Part shown: one piece after another, positions 17,723-26,525 of the stretch
How the letters are laid out: each line of letters opens with the position of its first letter
Numbering within the stretch: position 1 is the first letter of the stretch
Source: Candidatus Limnocylindrales bacterium
Lineage (GTDB): Bacteria; Moduliflexota; Moduliflexia; Moduliflexales; JAUQPW01
Direction: 5' to 3'
DNA: 64,000 bases
Assembly: GCA_035559535.1 (NCBI GenBank)
Contig: DATMBG010000021.1
Span: forward strand, 124,001 to 188,000
Position numbers and translations under genes: made by a program
Notes under the pieces: model-generated
The model's input: the letters and a program-made list of their open reading frames with translations, nothing else
Told to the model about the DNA's origin: nothing
Database searches by the model: none

Positions 17723-18355
17723 CTATGAAGGCAAAGGAGAAAGGATGCCGTTTATAAGCCTATAACCTTTTCCACACCGTTTACAATGTACTACCTCTTT
17801 AACAGAGAGTAGATCCGTATTACCCAGTGGATAACCACAAGCACTGACATACCCATGCACACGAGCAGGAGAGCCAAAGGCTAAGGCATAAGCAGGAATG
17901 CTCCTGGTTACCACACTACCCATCCCGATCATTGCAAACTCGCCAAGTTCTATGCCGGGACCAATTGTGGCATTTGCTCCTATTGTTACCCCCCGTCGAA
18001 CTATCGTCTGCAGCGTTTCATCGGTTGGTTCTGAAGGCATCAGATCGCTAAAATCGGGTAGGATGGCTCGAGGAAACTTATCATTGGTAAAAACAGTATG
18101 GGCAGAGATCATCACACCATCTTCAATGGTTACCGCAGTACAGATATAAACCCCGGCATTTAGTTTAACAAGGTTACCGATTTGCACAGCATAGGCAATG
18201 TATGTTTTTTCACCAACAATACACTTCTTCCCTATCCGGGTTCCACGCCGAATATGAACATTATCCCAGATAACAGAACCCTCTCCTATTTGAACCCCTT
18301 CTTCGATTAAAGCAGTTGGATGAATGCGAACATTGGGGAAGCGCGGGTCGGTCAT
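17723..18355 (-). CDS. Left-handed beta-helix sugar N-acetyltransferase (WbpD-like) with C-terminal CxxC tail
   Basis: A 210-residue hexapeptide-repeat acyltransferase. Residues about 5-165 are a beta-helix (IGEGSVIWDNVHIRRGTRIG, TIGANATIGPGIELGEFAMI) with HTVFTNDKFPRA, a stretch characteristic of the WbpD/WlbB group that acetylates the 3-amino group of UDP-GlcNAc3NA. The last 40 residues are an additional segment with Cys in YVSACGYP and a VHCKRCGKGYRL knuckle, suggesting a small metal-binding tail not usual for WbpD. It lies 3 bases after the stop of the aminotransferase gene and before the epimerase, matching the reaction order of the Wbp pathway. Confidence 0.88.
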   Translation of the reverse strand: MTDPRFPNVRIHPTALIEEGVQIGEGSVIWDNVHIRRGTRIGKKCIVGEKTYIAYAVQIGNLVKLNAGVYICTAVTIEDGVMISAHTVFTNDKFPRAILPDFSDLMPSEPTDETLQTIVRRGVTIGANATIGPGIELGEFAMIGMGSVVTRSIPAYALAFGSPARVHGYVSACGYPLGNTDLLSVKEVVHCKRCGKGYRLINGILSPLPS

Positions 18356-18358
18356 AGG

Positions 18359-19585
18359 TTAATTATACAGACAATCTTTAATAGCTTCGGCTATATACTC
18401 AATGTGCCTGTCGGTGTAAAGTTCATTCCAGGGCAGAACCAACATATGGGCTAATGCATCCATCGTACCCGGATAATCCTCCACGCGGTAGTGAATAGGG
18501 GGATCATCTTTTCGAAACGGGTTATTCCGCAATGGAAAGCCACTATTACCAAAGGTTTTAGCCTCCCTGAGAACCTCACATTGAAATGCAGGTTTCGCGA
18601 TATAGCGGGGAGCAGAAAAAATATCATAACGGGTGCGTAATCGTGTGGCAAGTTCACCTACGTCGATACCTGTAGCCTTTTCATCCACTCGCAAAACATA
18701 TTTCCAATATACATGGGTTGCGCCTTTAGTAATTTTTGGTGTTTGTATGCCTTTCAAGGTACTTATCAGATCAGTAAACTTCTGGGCCATTATTTGGCGA
18801 CGTTCCACAACAGTTTGAACTTTTTTTAATTGGGCCAGTGCCACCGCTCCTTGTAGCTCGGTCATTCTATAATTTAAGGCCAGGAAATAATGATCGGGCT
18901 TTGGATCCCCGTAGCCCCAGGCCTTATCATGAAACAGGCGAATATGGCGTGCAAGTTGAGGATTATTTGTAATAACCAACCCCCCTTCCCCCGCAGTCAT
19001 ATGTTTTGTTTGTTGAAGACTGAAACAGCCTATAGATCCCAGGGTACCAACCCGTTGACCCCGGTACGTTGCAAAGAAGGCCTGAGCCGCATCTTCAATA
19101 ACAAGAATTCCATGTTTGTTCGCCAAATCAAGAATCGGCTGCATATCGCAAGGATTGCCAAACAAGTGTGTAACAATAATCGCTTTAGTTCGTCGTGTAA
19201 TTTTTTTTTCGATAGTATCGGCTGTAATGTTATATGTGTAAGGATCTACATCCGCAAATACAGGAACTCCTGTTTGATAGAGGATGGGTGTTATAGCACC
19301 CATATCCGTGATAGGGGTTGTGATAACTTCATCGCCCGGTTCCAGGTTAGTTGCAGCAATAGCACAGTGCAGAGCCGCTGTTCCTGAAGTAACGGCAATA
19401 CAATTCTTAACTCCGTAAACACGGGCGAATTCTTTTTCTAGCTGCAAGACCATGGTACCTCGTGTACAGTTTAATGTTCCAGAACGGATTGTTTTAATTA
19501 AAAGTTCGATCTCCTCATTATCAAATGTCCGACCGGTTGCATTTGCTTCGGATGGTAAAACCATTTTCCGTTGGGTTTCAGACAC
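18359..19585 (-). CDS. DegT/DnrJ/EryC1 PLP-dependent sugar aminotransferase (WbpE-like role)
   Basis: A 408-residue nucleotide-sugar aminotransferase. The PLP-site segment is ITTPITDMGA early, EDAAQAFFATYRG (Asp contacting the PLP ring) and CFSLQQTKHMTAGEGG, with the Schiff-base Lys in QTKH. It begins with GTG at 19585, supported by AAGGAGG eight bases upstream. With the oxidoreductase and acetyltransferase genes it would convert a 3-keto sugar nucleotide to a 3-amino sugar. It is about 35 residues longer than the other DegT proteins here, with an inserted loop near YIAKPAFQCEVLREAKTFGN. That function is inferred from context. Confidence 0.88.
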   Translation of the reverse strand: MSETQRKMVLPSEANATGRTFDNEEIELLIKTIRSGTLNCTRGTMVLQLEKEFARVYGVKNCIAVTSGTAALHCAIAATNLEPGDEVITTPITDMGAITPILYQTGVPVFADVDPYTYNITADTIEKKITRRTKAIIVTHLFGNPCDMQPILDLANKHGILVIEDAAQAFFATYRGQRVGTLGSIGCFSLQQTKHMTAGEGGLVITNNPQLARHIRLFHDKAWGYGDPKPDHYFLALNYRMTELQGAVALAQLKKVQTVVERRQIMAQKFTDLISTLKGIQTPKITKGATHVYWKYVLRVDEKATGIDVGELATRLRTRYDIFSAPRYIAKPAFQCEVLREAKTFGNSGFPLRNNPFRKDDPPIHYRVEDYPGTMDALAHMLVLPWNELYTDRHIEYIAEAIKDCLYN

Positions 19586-19628
19586 CGTTTAATCCTCCTT
19601 AAATATTTATCCAGAACCGTTAGTCTTT

Positions 19629-20357
19629 TTACCAGCAGTTCCAAATGAGCTGTAAATAACCCAGAATATTACGCCAAACACGCATCTTACTTGCACCAAC
19701 CTTTTGGTCATAACGTAATACCAGAGGTACCTCAACAATACGTGGATAAAAACGGCTGAGTTTCAACAAAATTTCAGGTGTTACGGCAAAGGTAGTTGAT
19801 TGAATGAAGTCTTCACCATAAGTTGCCAGGGCACGCTGATAGAGTGCAACCCGCACTCCACGAAAACTACAGGAGTACTCTCGGACTTCAGGAATAGGAA
19901 ACAACAGTTTAATAACCCATCGTGCACTATGGCTAAGAATACGACGTACCAGGGGTATTCCACTCTCTCCGCCACCGGGTACAAAACGTGAAGCAAGTAC
20001 AATATCTACACCTTCATAAAAACACCTTAACATCTCCCCTATAAGGCCAGGATCATGGGTGTTATCGGCATCCAGGGTGATTAACACATCCTCGGGGGCC
20101 GCATATGAACAGATATGAGTGATTCCGGTACGGAAAGCGGCTGCCAATCCACGATTTGTTGGGTGCTTTATTATATCGATCTTCATATCTCCACTGAATT
20201 GCCGGGCACATTCCGCCGTTGCATCATTACTCCCATCATCCAGTACAACTACACACCAATCCTGGTTCCATGTAGATGCAGCTACCTTAATTCGCTCCAA
20301 TAATCTGGGTAACGCTTCTTGTTCGTTGTAAGCCGGTAATAAAATATGAATCCTCAT
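19629..20357 (-). CDS. Glycosyltransferase family 2 (polyprenyl-phosphate mannosyl/glucosyltransferase-like)
   Basis: A 242-residue GT-A enzyme. Seen are ILLPAYNEQEALPRLLERI at the N-terminus, VVLDDGSNDAT (donor-binding DD), LITLDADNTHDPGLI (DxD metal site) and RFVPGGGESGIPLVRRILS. The last is typical of dolichol/undecaprenyl-phosphate sugar synthases. No C-terminal helices follow, so it resembles the soluble type that loads a sugar on a lipid carrier. Such lipid-linked donors are used by GT-C enzymes, and two GT-C-like proteins are encoded nearby (21.6-25.9 kb); this link is inference. Confidence 0.85.
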   Translation of the reverse strand: MRIHILLPAYNEQEALPRLLERIKVAASTWNQDWCVVVLDDGSNDATAECARQFSGDMKIDIIKHPTNRGLAAAFRTGITHICSYAAPEDVLITLDADNTHDPGLIGEMLRCFYEGVDIVLASRFVPGGGESGIPLVRRILSHSARWVIKLLFPIPEVREYSCSFRGVRVALYQRALATYGEDFIQSTTFAVTPEILLKLSRFYPRIVEVPLVLRYDQKVGASKMRVWRNILGYLQLIWNCW

Positions 20358-20469
20358 AAAAGGAAGGCTTCCCTGAACTTTCTACTAAAATGAATAATCA
20401 AAGTTGACAGGGTTTAGAATAGAGTTCCTTTTGCAGGAATATAAAGGTTTGTTATGTCTGGCACACTTT

Positions 20470-21555
20470 TCAGGTATTTCCTACCAGTTGATTAAAATTT
20501 GTAACTTCTATTTTGGGTAAAAGAACCAGACTCTGCAAGTTCTGCCCAGGGGAGTCATTCCTGTTACCTATATCCAGCCATTTGTTAAACCTCGCCGATT
20601 CATAGGCAGCATCGATTACTCTTACGGATTCGACAGCATCCTGTGGAGTAATGATGGGTATTTCGTGGTGCAGCAGGCAATTAACAAAGTGCTGTAATTG
20701 TCGTGTGAAGGCCTTTTGTTTGTCGTAACCTTTCCCAAACCTGACCCAATTTAATTTCTCACTCTGCCGATATTTAGACTCTTGCCATCCTATGCTTAGG
20801 GTACCTTCAGTACCGTAAACACCAATATAGGTATCAGAATCCTTATAAATACTCCAGCTCAGATCTATAATTCCTAATACACCGGATTCCGTTTGAAAGT
20901 AAAAGCGACTTGTATCTTCAACTTCAATAGGTTGAACCTGTATGCCGTGTTGAGTTTGGACTGAAACGATAGGCCCGACAAGGAATCGAGCAATGTCTAC
21001 AGCATGGCTACCGTTATCAATCAGAACCCCACCTCCGGATATTTCGCGCATGGCATTCCATCGACCTGCCATATTTACCTTACTACAAAATACGTTCTCA
21101 TAAAGGATAATATTACCCAGAATCCCCGATTGGATGATCCCCCGTGCTTTGATAACATCTTCACTAAATCGGAACTTGGATGCCATCATGATAAGCCTGT
21201 CTTGTTTTTCAGCATACGCAACCATCTTTAAAGCATCTTCAAGTCTTGTGGCAAAGGGTTTCTCACAGAGGACATGTAATCCATACCCGATGGCATCACA
21301 GGCGATGGTAACATGGGAAGACGGAGGTGTACAAATAATAACCGCATCCAATTTCTCGGATTCTAACATCTTGCGGTAGTCGTCGTAAGCCTTTCGACAG
21401 CCGAAAGCCTCTTTTACACTTTGAGCTACAACATTATTTATATCACATACGGCGACTAACTCTAGCATGGAAGCTTCTTGACAGGCTTGCAAATGGGTCT
21501 GTGCGATGCGACCACAACCTATTACGGCAATCCTTATAGGTTCATGAACGGACAT
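20470..21555 (-). CDS. Gfo/Idh/MocA-family NAD(P)-dependent sugar dehydrogenase (WbpB-like role)
   Basis: A 361-residue oxidoreductase. Residues about 5-125 are a Rossmann domain with IRIAVIGCGRIAQTHL, then ALDAVIICTPPSSH-like text and LHVLCEKPFATRLEDAL, which holds the conserved EKP of the family. The C-terminal domain follows (GGGVLIDNGSHAVDIARFLVG). The ATG at 21555 is chosen because GGAGGG lies just upstream; an in-frame TTG at 21570 overlaps that site. In the Wbp pathway this family oxidises C3 of UDP-GlcNAcA before transamination. A UDP-GlcNAc 6-dehydrogenase (WbpA) is not in this window and would have to come from elsewhere. Confidence 0.87.
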   Translation of the reverse strand: MSVHEPIRIAVIGCGRIAQTHLQACQEASMLELVAVCDINNVVAQSVKEAFGCRKAYDDYRKMLESEKLDAVIICTPPSSHVTIACDAIGYGLHVLCEKPFATRLEDALKMVAYAEKQDRLIMMASKFRFSEDVIKARGIIQSGILGNIILYENVFCSKVNMAGRWNAMREISGGGVLIDNGSHAVDIARFLVGPIVSVQTQHGIQVQPIEVEDTSRFYFQTESGVLGIIDLSWSIYKDSDTYIGVYGTEGTLSIGWQESKYRQSEKLNWVRFGKGYDKQKAFTRQLQHFVNCLLHHEIPIITPQDAVESVRVIDAAYESARFNKWLDIGNRNDSPGQNLQSLVLLPKIEVTNFNQLVGNT

Positions 21556-21639
21556 ATTAATTCCCTCCAAAGATAAAATTGCAGGATTACAGTGCTTCTT
21601 AAACTTTAGGAGATAAAAAGTGTTCCAAAATTAATTATT

Positions 21640-23385
21640 TTAAAATGAACGTGCCAGAACGACGACCCATTCGGAATCGGTGATCCTCAGCGGTAGAGTT
21701 AAGGTATGAAACCGATTTGAATTAAGCAATTGTTCGCTCAGCTTTACCCACTGGGACCAGAACTGAGAGAATGGATAAGAACCTTTAGGATTCCAACTTT
21801 CCCGACTTAAGATGATAACATAATCTGATTGGTTTTCCACTTCCTCTACTATCTTATTGAGATATGCCTTATGCGTTTCATCCGAGTCGCTGGCATCTAA
21901 CCATGCCACAGCTGAGTGGATATGGAGGATGGGAGGTCTTGATGGTTTGAAAAGGTTAGACTCAGATTGCTTCCCTATCATCCTGACAGATTGATTTTTA
22001 TCAAACAGAAATACATTGGCAAGCGAATAACGGTTAAGAGTTCCCCAATAGGTTATAGATATCTGAAATTCCTGTTTGTCTTTATCAGCTTGCTGATGGT
22101 AAATGTCATCAAGAATGGATTGAGTAATTTGCAAGGTGGTTTGTTTGCTGAAAGACGGTGTAGTATGCTGTTTATACATGGTTATTACAAACCAAAAACT
22201 TGCAATTATGATCATCAGCATAAGTCCCATCCGATAGGATTTACTTTGTAGAATGCTTCTCTCCCTAGGGTTTTGTTTGAAGGGAAAAAGAAGAGTTAGA
22301 TAAAATCCCATATAAGCAGGAAAGGCATAAGGAAGATTTTCCGTATGCAGAAGCATAAGAATCAAGAGAGGACTTATACCCATCCAGATATAAATCCAAT
22401 TTAGCTGCTTCAGTAAGGAGATCCCATTGACTCCTTTTATAATAACAGACCCCGGAATCCAGGAAAGCCAAAGGGTCATTCCTATATAAGGAATATTGTT
22501 TCCAATTAATTCTCTTATGAAACCTTTCCATAAAAAGGGTAAACGGGCAGGCGACAGGTTACCCATCGATCCGAGAGGATGACCATACCAGAAGAAAAAG
22601 AATTTTATGAACTCGTATAGGGAGAAGATCAACCACCAGCCACTTACCATTAAAACGGTTGTTCCCAATATTAATAAACCTCGAAATACCACAGAACGCG
22701 TTGAATGATAGATGAGTCCCTTGATAAATAGGGGCATAACCATGATCCCTAATAAAATAGCCGTAGGTATCCGTCCTAAAACTAATAGTCCCCAGAACAC
22801 TCCGGCCAGAATAGTTGCCCAACTTTTACTTAAGTTATCGCTGAGCAGTAAGTAACAGATGGTACTGACACTTAGAACGTAGCTTAGAAAGTCTACATTC
22901 ATGTTTGTTAAGCCTTCATAAGCCGTAGCTACAGGGGAGATATAAATCATTGGAGGTATAGATAATAGGATGGATAACACTATAGAATGAGTTCTATCCC
23001 AAAATAACAAACCTAAACTCACAGACATGGCTAAATACCATATCCCATTGAATAAGGGGCCAACCGACATGCTAAGGTTCAGAAGGGGTCCTAAAAGAGC
23101 CGCCATAATCTGGTGTAAGATATACATGCTGGAGTTAACCGCGAAGTTTAAAGCCTGGAGAGTTCCCTGTGTTTTTGCTATCTGAATAGTTCTACCAACT
23201 GAAAAATAGATCCCCATTCCATCACTGAAAGACAGGTGGGTCTTATAAAACTGCTGGTTCATAACCATGGAGAAAGTTATTACCAGCAGGGCAATAGTTG
23301 AAATACTCAAAAAAACAATCCATTGACTTCGGGGGGCAATACCTGTCAGATTATTTAAGCCTGCCACTTCTGCAGATCTAAGCAT
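21640..23385 (-). CDS. Multi-pass membrane protein, possible GT-C-type glycosyltransferase
   Basis: A 581-residue protein with about eleven predicted helices in the first 410 residues and a soluble C-terminal part of about 165 residues. I do not recognise a family with certainty. The layout (hydrophilic first loop with FSDGMGIYFSVGRTIQ, many helices, trailing extracytoplasmic domain) resembles GT-C enzymes that use lipid-phosphate sugars; an O-antigen polymerase is another option. The ATG at 23385 has AGGTGATT just before it and is preferred to a GTG at 23391. The gene follows a GT4 gene with an 18-base gap. Confidence 0.55.
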   Translation of the reverse strand: MLRSAEVAGLNNLTGIAPRSQWIVFLSISTIALLVITFSMVMNQQFYKTHLSFSDGMGIYFSVGRTIQIAKTQGTLQALNFAVNSSMYILHQIMAALLGPLLNLSMSVGPLFNGIWYLAMSVSLGLLFWDRTHSIVLSILLSIPPMIYISPVATAYEGLTNMNVDFLSYVLSVSTICYLLLSDNLSKSWATILAGVFWGLLVLGRIPTAILLGIMVMPLFIKGLIYHSTRSVVFRGLLILGTTVLMVSGWWLIFSLYEFIKFFFFWYGHPLGSMGNLSPARLPFLWKGFIRELIGNNIPYIGMTLWLSWIPGSVIIKGVNGISLLKQLNWIYIWMGISPLLILMLLHTENLPYAFPAYMGFYLTLLFPFKQNPRERSILQSKSYRMGLMLMIIIASFWFVITMYKQHTTPSFSKQTTLQITQSILDDIYHQQADKDKQEFQISITYWGTLNRYSLANVFLFDKNQSVRMIGKQSESNLFKPSRPPILHIHSAVAWLDASDSDETHKAYLNKIVEEVENQSDYVIILSRESWNPKGSYPFSQFWSQWVKLSEQLLNSNRFHTLTLPLRITDSEWVVVLARSF

Positions 23386-23403
23386 AATCACCTGTTCTTA
23401 AAA

Positions 23404-24486
23404 CTATCCAGAGGCCGATCCAGTCACAGTTTTCAGGATACTTAAAACCCGAGGAGCCTGTACCTGAAGGGAATATTCGGTTTCTACGGTGGTACGTCCG
23501 GCCTGACCCATGGAGCGGCGAAGCTCAGGATCCCGAATCAAAGCAAGTAATTTCTCTACCCACTCGTCTTCCTTTGCAGCCAGAAATCCATTTTTCCCAT
23601 CCTGGATGATGGTAGAATTCACGCCAATGGGAGAGGCTACAACGGGAATCCCAACAGACATGTAAAGCAATGCTTTCATCCCACACTTGCCATAACTCCA
23701 GGGCTCATCAGGCAACGGCATAATGCCTATATCAAAGCCTTGAAGCTCTTTTATTTCGGTTTCCGGGGACCAGCGTCGTAGCAAGAGGGGTACTCCCGAT
23801 AACTGGAAATCTCCCCCCATTACCCGGAGTTCTACAGAGGTAGCAGCGGCTACCCGTCGTAATGCTCCCGAGATAATATGAAGGTGTCGGATGGTGGAAG
23901 GGCTACCACTCCAGCCTATGACTACAGGCCCCTTTCGAGGAGTAAGATTCCCGGGCAGATATCGTTCGGTATCTACGGTGCTGGGTACCACCCAAACATT
24001 TCTATTGTAGATACGCGCATAGTTTGCCAACCACTCATTTCCGGCAATGACGATGGATGCCATTCGACACAACTGAGCCGTCTTCCCCGGGCACTTCAAG
24101 ACACTCCAGCGACGGTTTACCTCCATGGTATCCGGGATCCAGATCGCATCATCAAAATCATAGATCAGGGGAATACCCCTACGAACCAACAGCCACTCCA
24201 CAAGGGGAGGTCCTGCTACCAGGGCTGTACGGGAGAGCCAGATGGCATTATACTGTCCGGGGCGTGGGAGATGGCATAAAGCCCGCACCAGACTCATCCC
24301 CACTATCTTCATTTTCTTTATGGGAGAAACCCGGGAGTAAAGGAGCCGCTGTTCTTCCGGGGTCAGCAAAGGTAACATCTCCGAACTTATCCCTGCATCC
24401 CGAAGATAAGGAAGCCATTGCTCTATACGATACCGTTGTCCCGGTACGAGATTTAAAGCATAGGGTAATACGCAGAGTATTTTCAT
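23404..24486 (-). CDS. Glycosyltransferase family 4 (GT-B)
   Basis: A 360-residue GT-B enzyme. The N-terminal domain begins KILCVLPYALNLVPGQRYRIEQW; the C-terminal domain has VIGWSGSPSTIRHL, MPLPDEPWSYGKCGMKAL and MSVGIPVVASPIGVN, which is the donor-binding half of the GT1/GT4 superfamily. The usual EX7E motif is replaced by KCGMKALLYMSVG, so the first glutamate position is Lys/Gly. The start follows the upstream stop by one base, indicating translational coupling to the GT-C-like gene. Confidence 0.85.
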   Translation of the reverse strand: MKILCVLPYALNLVPGQRYRIEQWLPYLRDAGISSEMLPLLTPEEQRLLYSRVSPIKKMKIVGMSLVRALCHLPRPGQYNAIWLSRTALVAGPPLVEWLLVRRGIPLIYDFDDAIWIPDTMEVNRRWSVLKCPGKTAQLCRMASIVIAGNEWLANYARIYNRNVWVVPSTVDTERYLPGNLTPRKGPVVIGWSGSPSTIRHLHIISGALRRVAAATSVELRVMGGDFQLSGVPLLLRRWSPETEIKELQGFDIGIMPLPDEPWSYGKCGMKALLYMSVGIPVVASPIGVNSTIIQDGKNGFLAAKEDEWVEKLLALIRDPELRRSMGQAGRTTVETEYSLQVQAPRVLSILKTVTGSASG

Positions 24487-24487
24487 T

Positions 24488-25855
24488 TCAAGCAGACCGT
24501 TTGATGGGCAAGGTAAATCGCATCAGAGGTCGTTTTCGTTTATACCTGCGCAGACGCCACTGGACATAACCTGCAGCCGTAAAGACCAGATAGAGAATAA
24601 TCACCTGGGAACGATAACGATAAGCAAGACCTATATTTGCGGATCCCAAGGTGTAGACAAAGCTAATAATGATGAGGGGTAATAATAAAGCCAGATTTTT
24701 CCTGGCCCCTTGCTTTAATGCCTGCTTCACTATCCGCCAGATAAAGGGGATGGTTAAATACCAGGTCAGCATTTCCGGTAGTGTAATCACCTGCCTGAAA
24801 CCTCTTATTTCCCAGGGAAACGGAGAGAAGAGGAAATAAACCAACCCAATGGGAATAAAAGTAATAAGCCCAAGGGGATTACTCAGGTCTATATCCCCAT
24901 AATAACCCGATTTTCCAGAGTATACACTGGCTATACCCTGGCGGAACTTCTCAATCTTCTCAAGGTCTATAAATTCGAGACCTTGTTTACCTATATCGAA
25001 TTGGTAGTATAGCAAGAGTAACAAGACCGAGAAGCCGATTCCGAGAAACAGACCACGTCCCAGATTTTTTGAGTGGGATAAAACAAATACACTCAGTACG
25101 GTAACCGCCATTATCACGAGAAGATAAGGCCGAACATACTGAAGCCCTATCATAACACCAAGAAGGGTGGCAAAGGAAGCCATGGATAATCGCTCGCGAA
25201 GGAGTAAGGTATGCCATACAATCACGAGGATGCTTAAAGTCAGCCAGATATCCCGTAAGTTTAAGACAGACCATAATACCAGAGAGGGAAAGAAGGTTAC
25301 CCACATAGCAGTAACCCTACCTTCTATACGCCCAAAAACATGAAGTCCGAGACGATAGGCATAAACGATGGTCAGAGCCCCGGCCAGGCAATTAAATATT
25401 CGAGGGACCAACAGGGAGGGACCGAAAATATAATACTGAAGTGCCAGAAACAGATAGTAGCCAATCCGGTCGGCGGACCGCCCTTCAAAAAGAAAAGCAG
25501 GCTTAGGGCTGATCCCCTGCCAGTAACGAACCAGGAAAAACGGCATGTGATCGTAACCGCCTTGATCCTCACCGAAGAGATCCCGATCGATCGGTCCATA
25601 AAAGATAGCAAAGGCTACCAATACCCGAATGAACAGGGCAATGAAACTCAGATAGAGAAGCCACTTACGATCTTCAAGGGGCAGGCTACGAAAACGCAAG
25701 AACAACCAGAGAAATATCATACATACCGACAATGCCATCAGTGCCGGAAATATCTCATCGACGGTACCAAAAGCCAGTCCCACCCCCGGGATAAAAGCGA
25801 TGGCAATAAGCACAAGAATATGTAAAAAAACCTGGAGAGTTCGTGTCGAAAGCAT
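24488..25855 (-). CDS. Multi-pass membrane protein, GT39/ArnT-like (GT-C)
   Basis: A 455-residue protein with about eleven helices. After the second or third helix comes DRDLFGEDQGGYDHMPFFL, an acidic first loop like the one that carries the catalytic carboxylate in GT-C enzymes such as PMT/ArnT. It would transfer a sugar from a lipid-phosphate donor on the periplasmic side. The C-terminus is basic and cytoplasmic (RLRRYKRKRPLMRF). The family call rests on topology and this loop only. Confidence 0.65.
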   Translation of the reverse strand: MLSTRTLQVFLHILVLIAIAFIPGVGLAFGTVDEIFPALMALSVCMIFLWLFLRFRSLPLEDRKWLLYLSFIALFIRVLVAFAIFYGPIDRDLFGEDQGGYDHMPFFLVRYWQGISPKPAFLFEGRSADRIGYYLFLALQYYIFGPSLLVPRIFNCLAGALTIVYAYRLGLHVFGRIEGRVTAMWVTFFPSLVLWSVLNLRDIWLTLSILVIVWHTLLLRERLSMASFATLLGVMIGLQYVRPYLLVIMAVTVLSVFVLSHSKNLGRGLFLGIGFSVLLLLLYYQFDIGKQGLEFIDLEKIEKFRQGIASVYSGKSGYYGDIDLSNPLGLITFIPIGLVYFLFSPFPWEIRGFRQVITLPEMLTWYLTIPFIWRIVKQALKQGARKNLALLLPLIIISFVYTLGSANIGLAYRYRSQVIILYLVFTAAGYVQWRLRRYKRKRPLMRFTLPIKRSA

Positions 25856-26260
25856 AGATATGAGAGTTCTTAGCCTGTGAGGGTTTTTTCTAAAATCGCT
25901 TTCTCGTCTTGGAAATTCTCAGAAATCCCCCTGACACCCCCTTTTCAGGAGTATGTTTTAAGAACCAGACCTGGGGTCTAGACACCCCCCTGGTCCCCCT
26001 CCAGGGGGGAACAAAGGGGTATTCCCCTTGGAGGGGGGAATTTGGCGGGTAACCTTCTAAATCCCCCCTGGAGGGGGACCAGGGGGGTGTTCAGGCCGAA
26101 AATAAGGTTTTCCCCCCCTTCTTAGCTGGATGTATAGGAGGTTAAGAGAGCGTTTTCTAAATTGGAGCAATGTCTTGAGCCATAACACGTCTCGGGAACC
26201 CAGACATCTCGCCTGCTGCCTCAGGTTGGATATTAAAACTGTATAAACCTTAAACGATTG
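25856..26260. other. Intergenic gap with a MITE-like element
   Basis: Apart from the inverted-repeat element at 25982-26090 I see no gene. Extra C-tract words (ATCCCCCTGACACCCCCTTTT) lie just outside it at 25925-25946, suggesting a degenerate older copy. Sequence 26100-26260 has no recognisable signal. Confidence 0.5.
25982..26090. repeat. ACACCCCCC inverted-repeat element, copy 1 (MITE-like)
   Basis: A 109-bp element bounded by perfect 29-base inverted repeats (25982-26010 and 26062-26090). The left arm begins ACACCCCCCTGGTCCCCC. The centre carries a further imperfect pairing of CCCCTTGG and G-tracts. A related 88-bp copy is at 56584. No open frame is present, so mobilisation would need an enzyme elsewhere. 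Confidence 0.88.
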
Positions 26261-26525
26261 TTACTTATGAAAAATCTCCTCAGGACCAGGGGTGGTAAAG
26301 AGATAGTTCAAATACCGGGGATGACCCCCACTCCGATCACGAAGAACAGGTCCATGGGGGGTTAACAGATAGTAATAATAACCCAGAGGATTCAGTATTG
26401 ATCTTTATGGGATCGATTCGATCCAGGCCGATAACTGTTAACAAACTATGAACGGTTGAAGTCATGAGATAATTGAAGGGTTGTGAAGCCCGAAGTTGTT
26501 TTAAAAAATGTTTGATATCATACAC
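26261..26525 (-). pseudogene. Frameshifted remnant of an unrecognised gene
   Basis: Two adjoining minus-strand frames together read like protein. The first starts at a GTG (26525) with VYDIKHFLKQLRASQPFNY and continues through TSTVHSLLTVIGLDRIDP. One frame over, the text continues as GYYYYLLTPHGPVLRDRSG and ends EEIFHK-stop at 26261. The switch is at about 26380-26392. I do not recognise the family. It may be the 3' end of a decayed gene, or a sequencing error. It overlaps the end of the GT4 gene by 8 bases. Confidence 0.4.
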
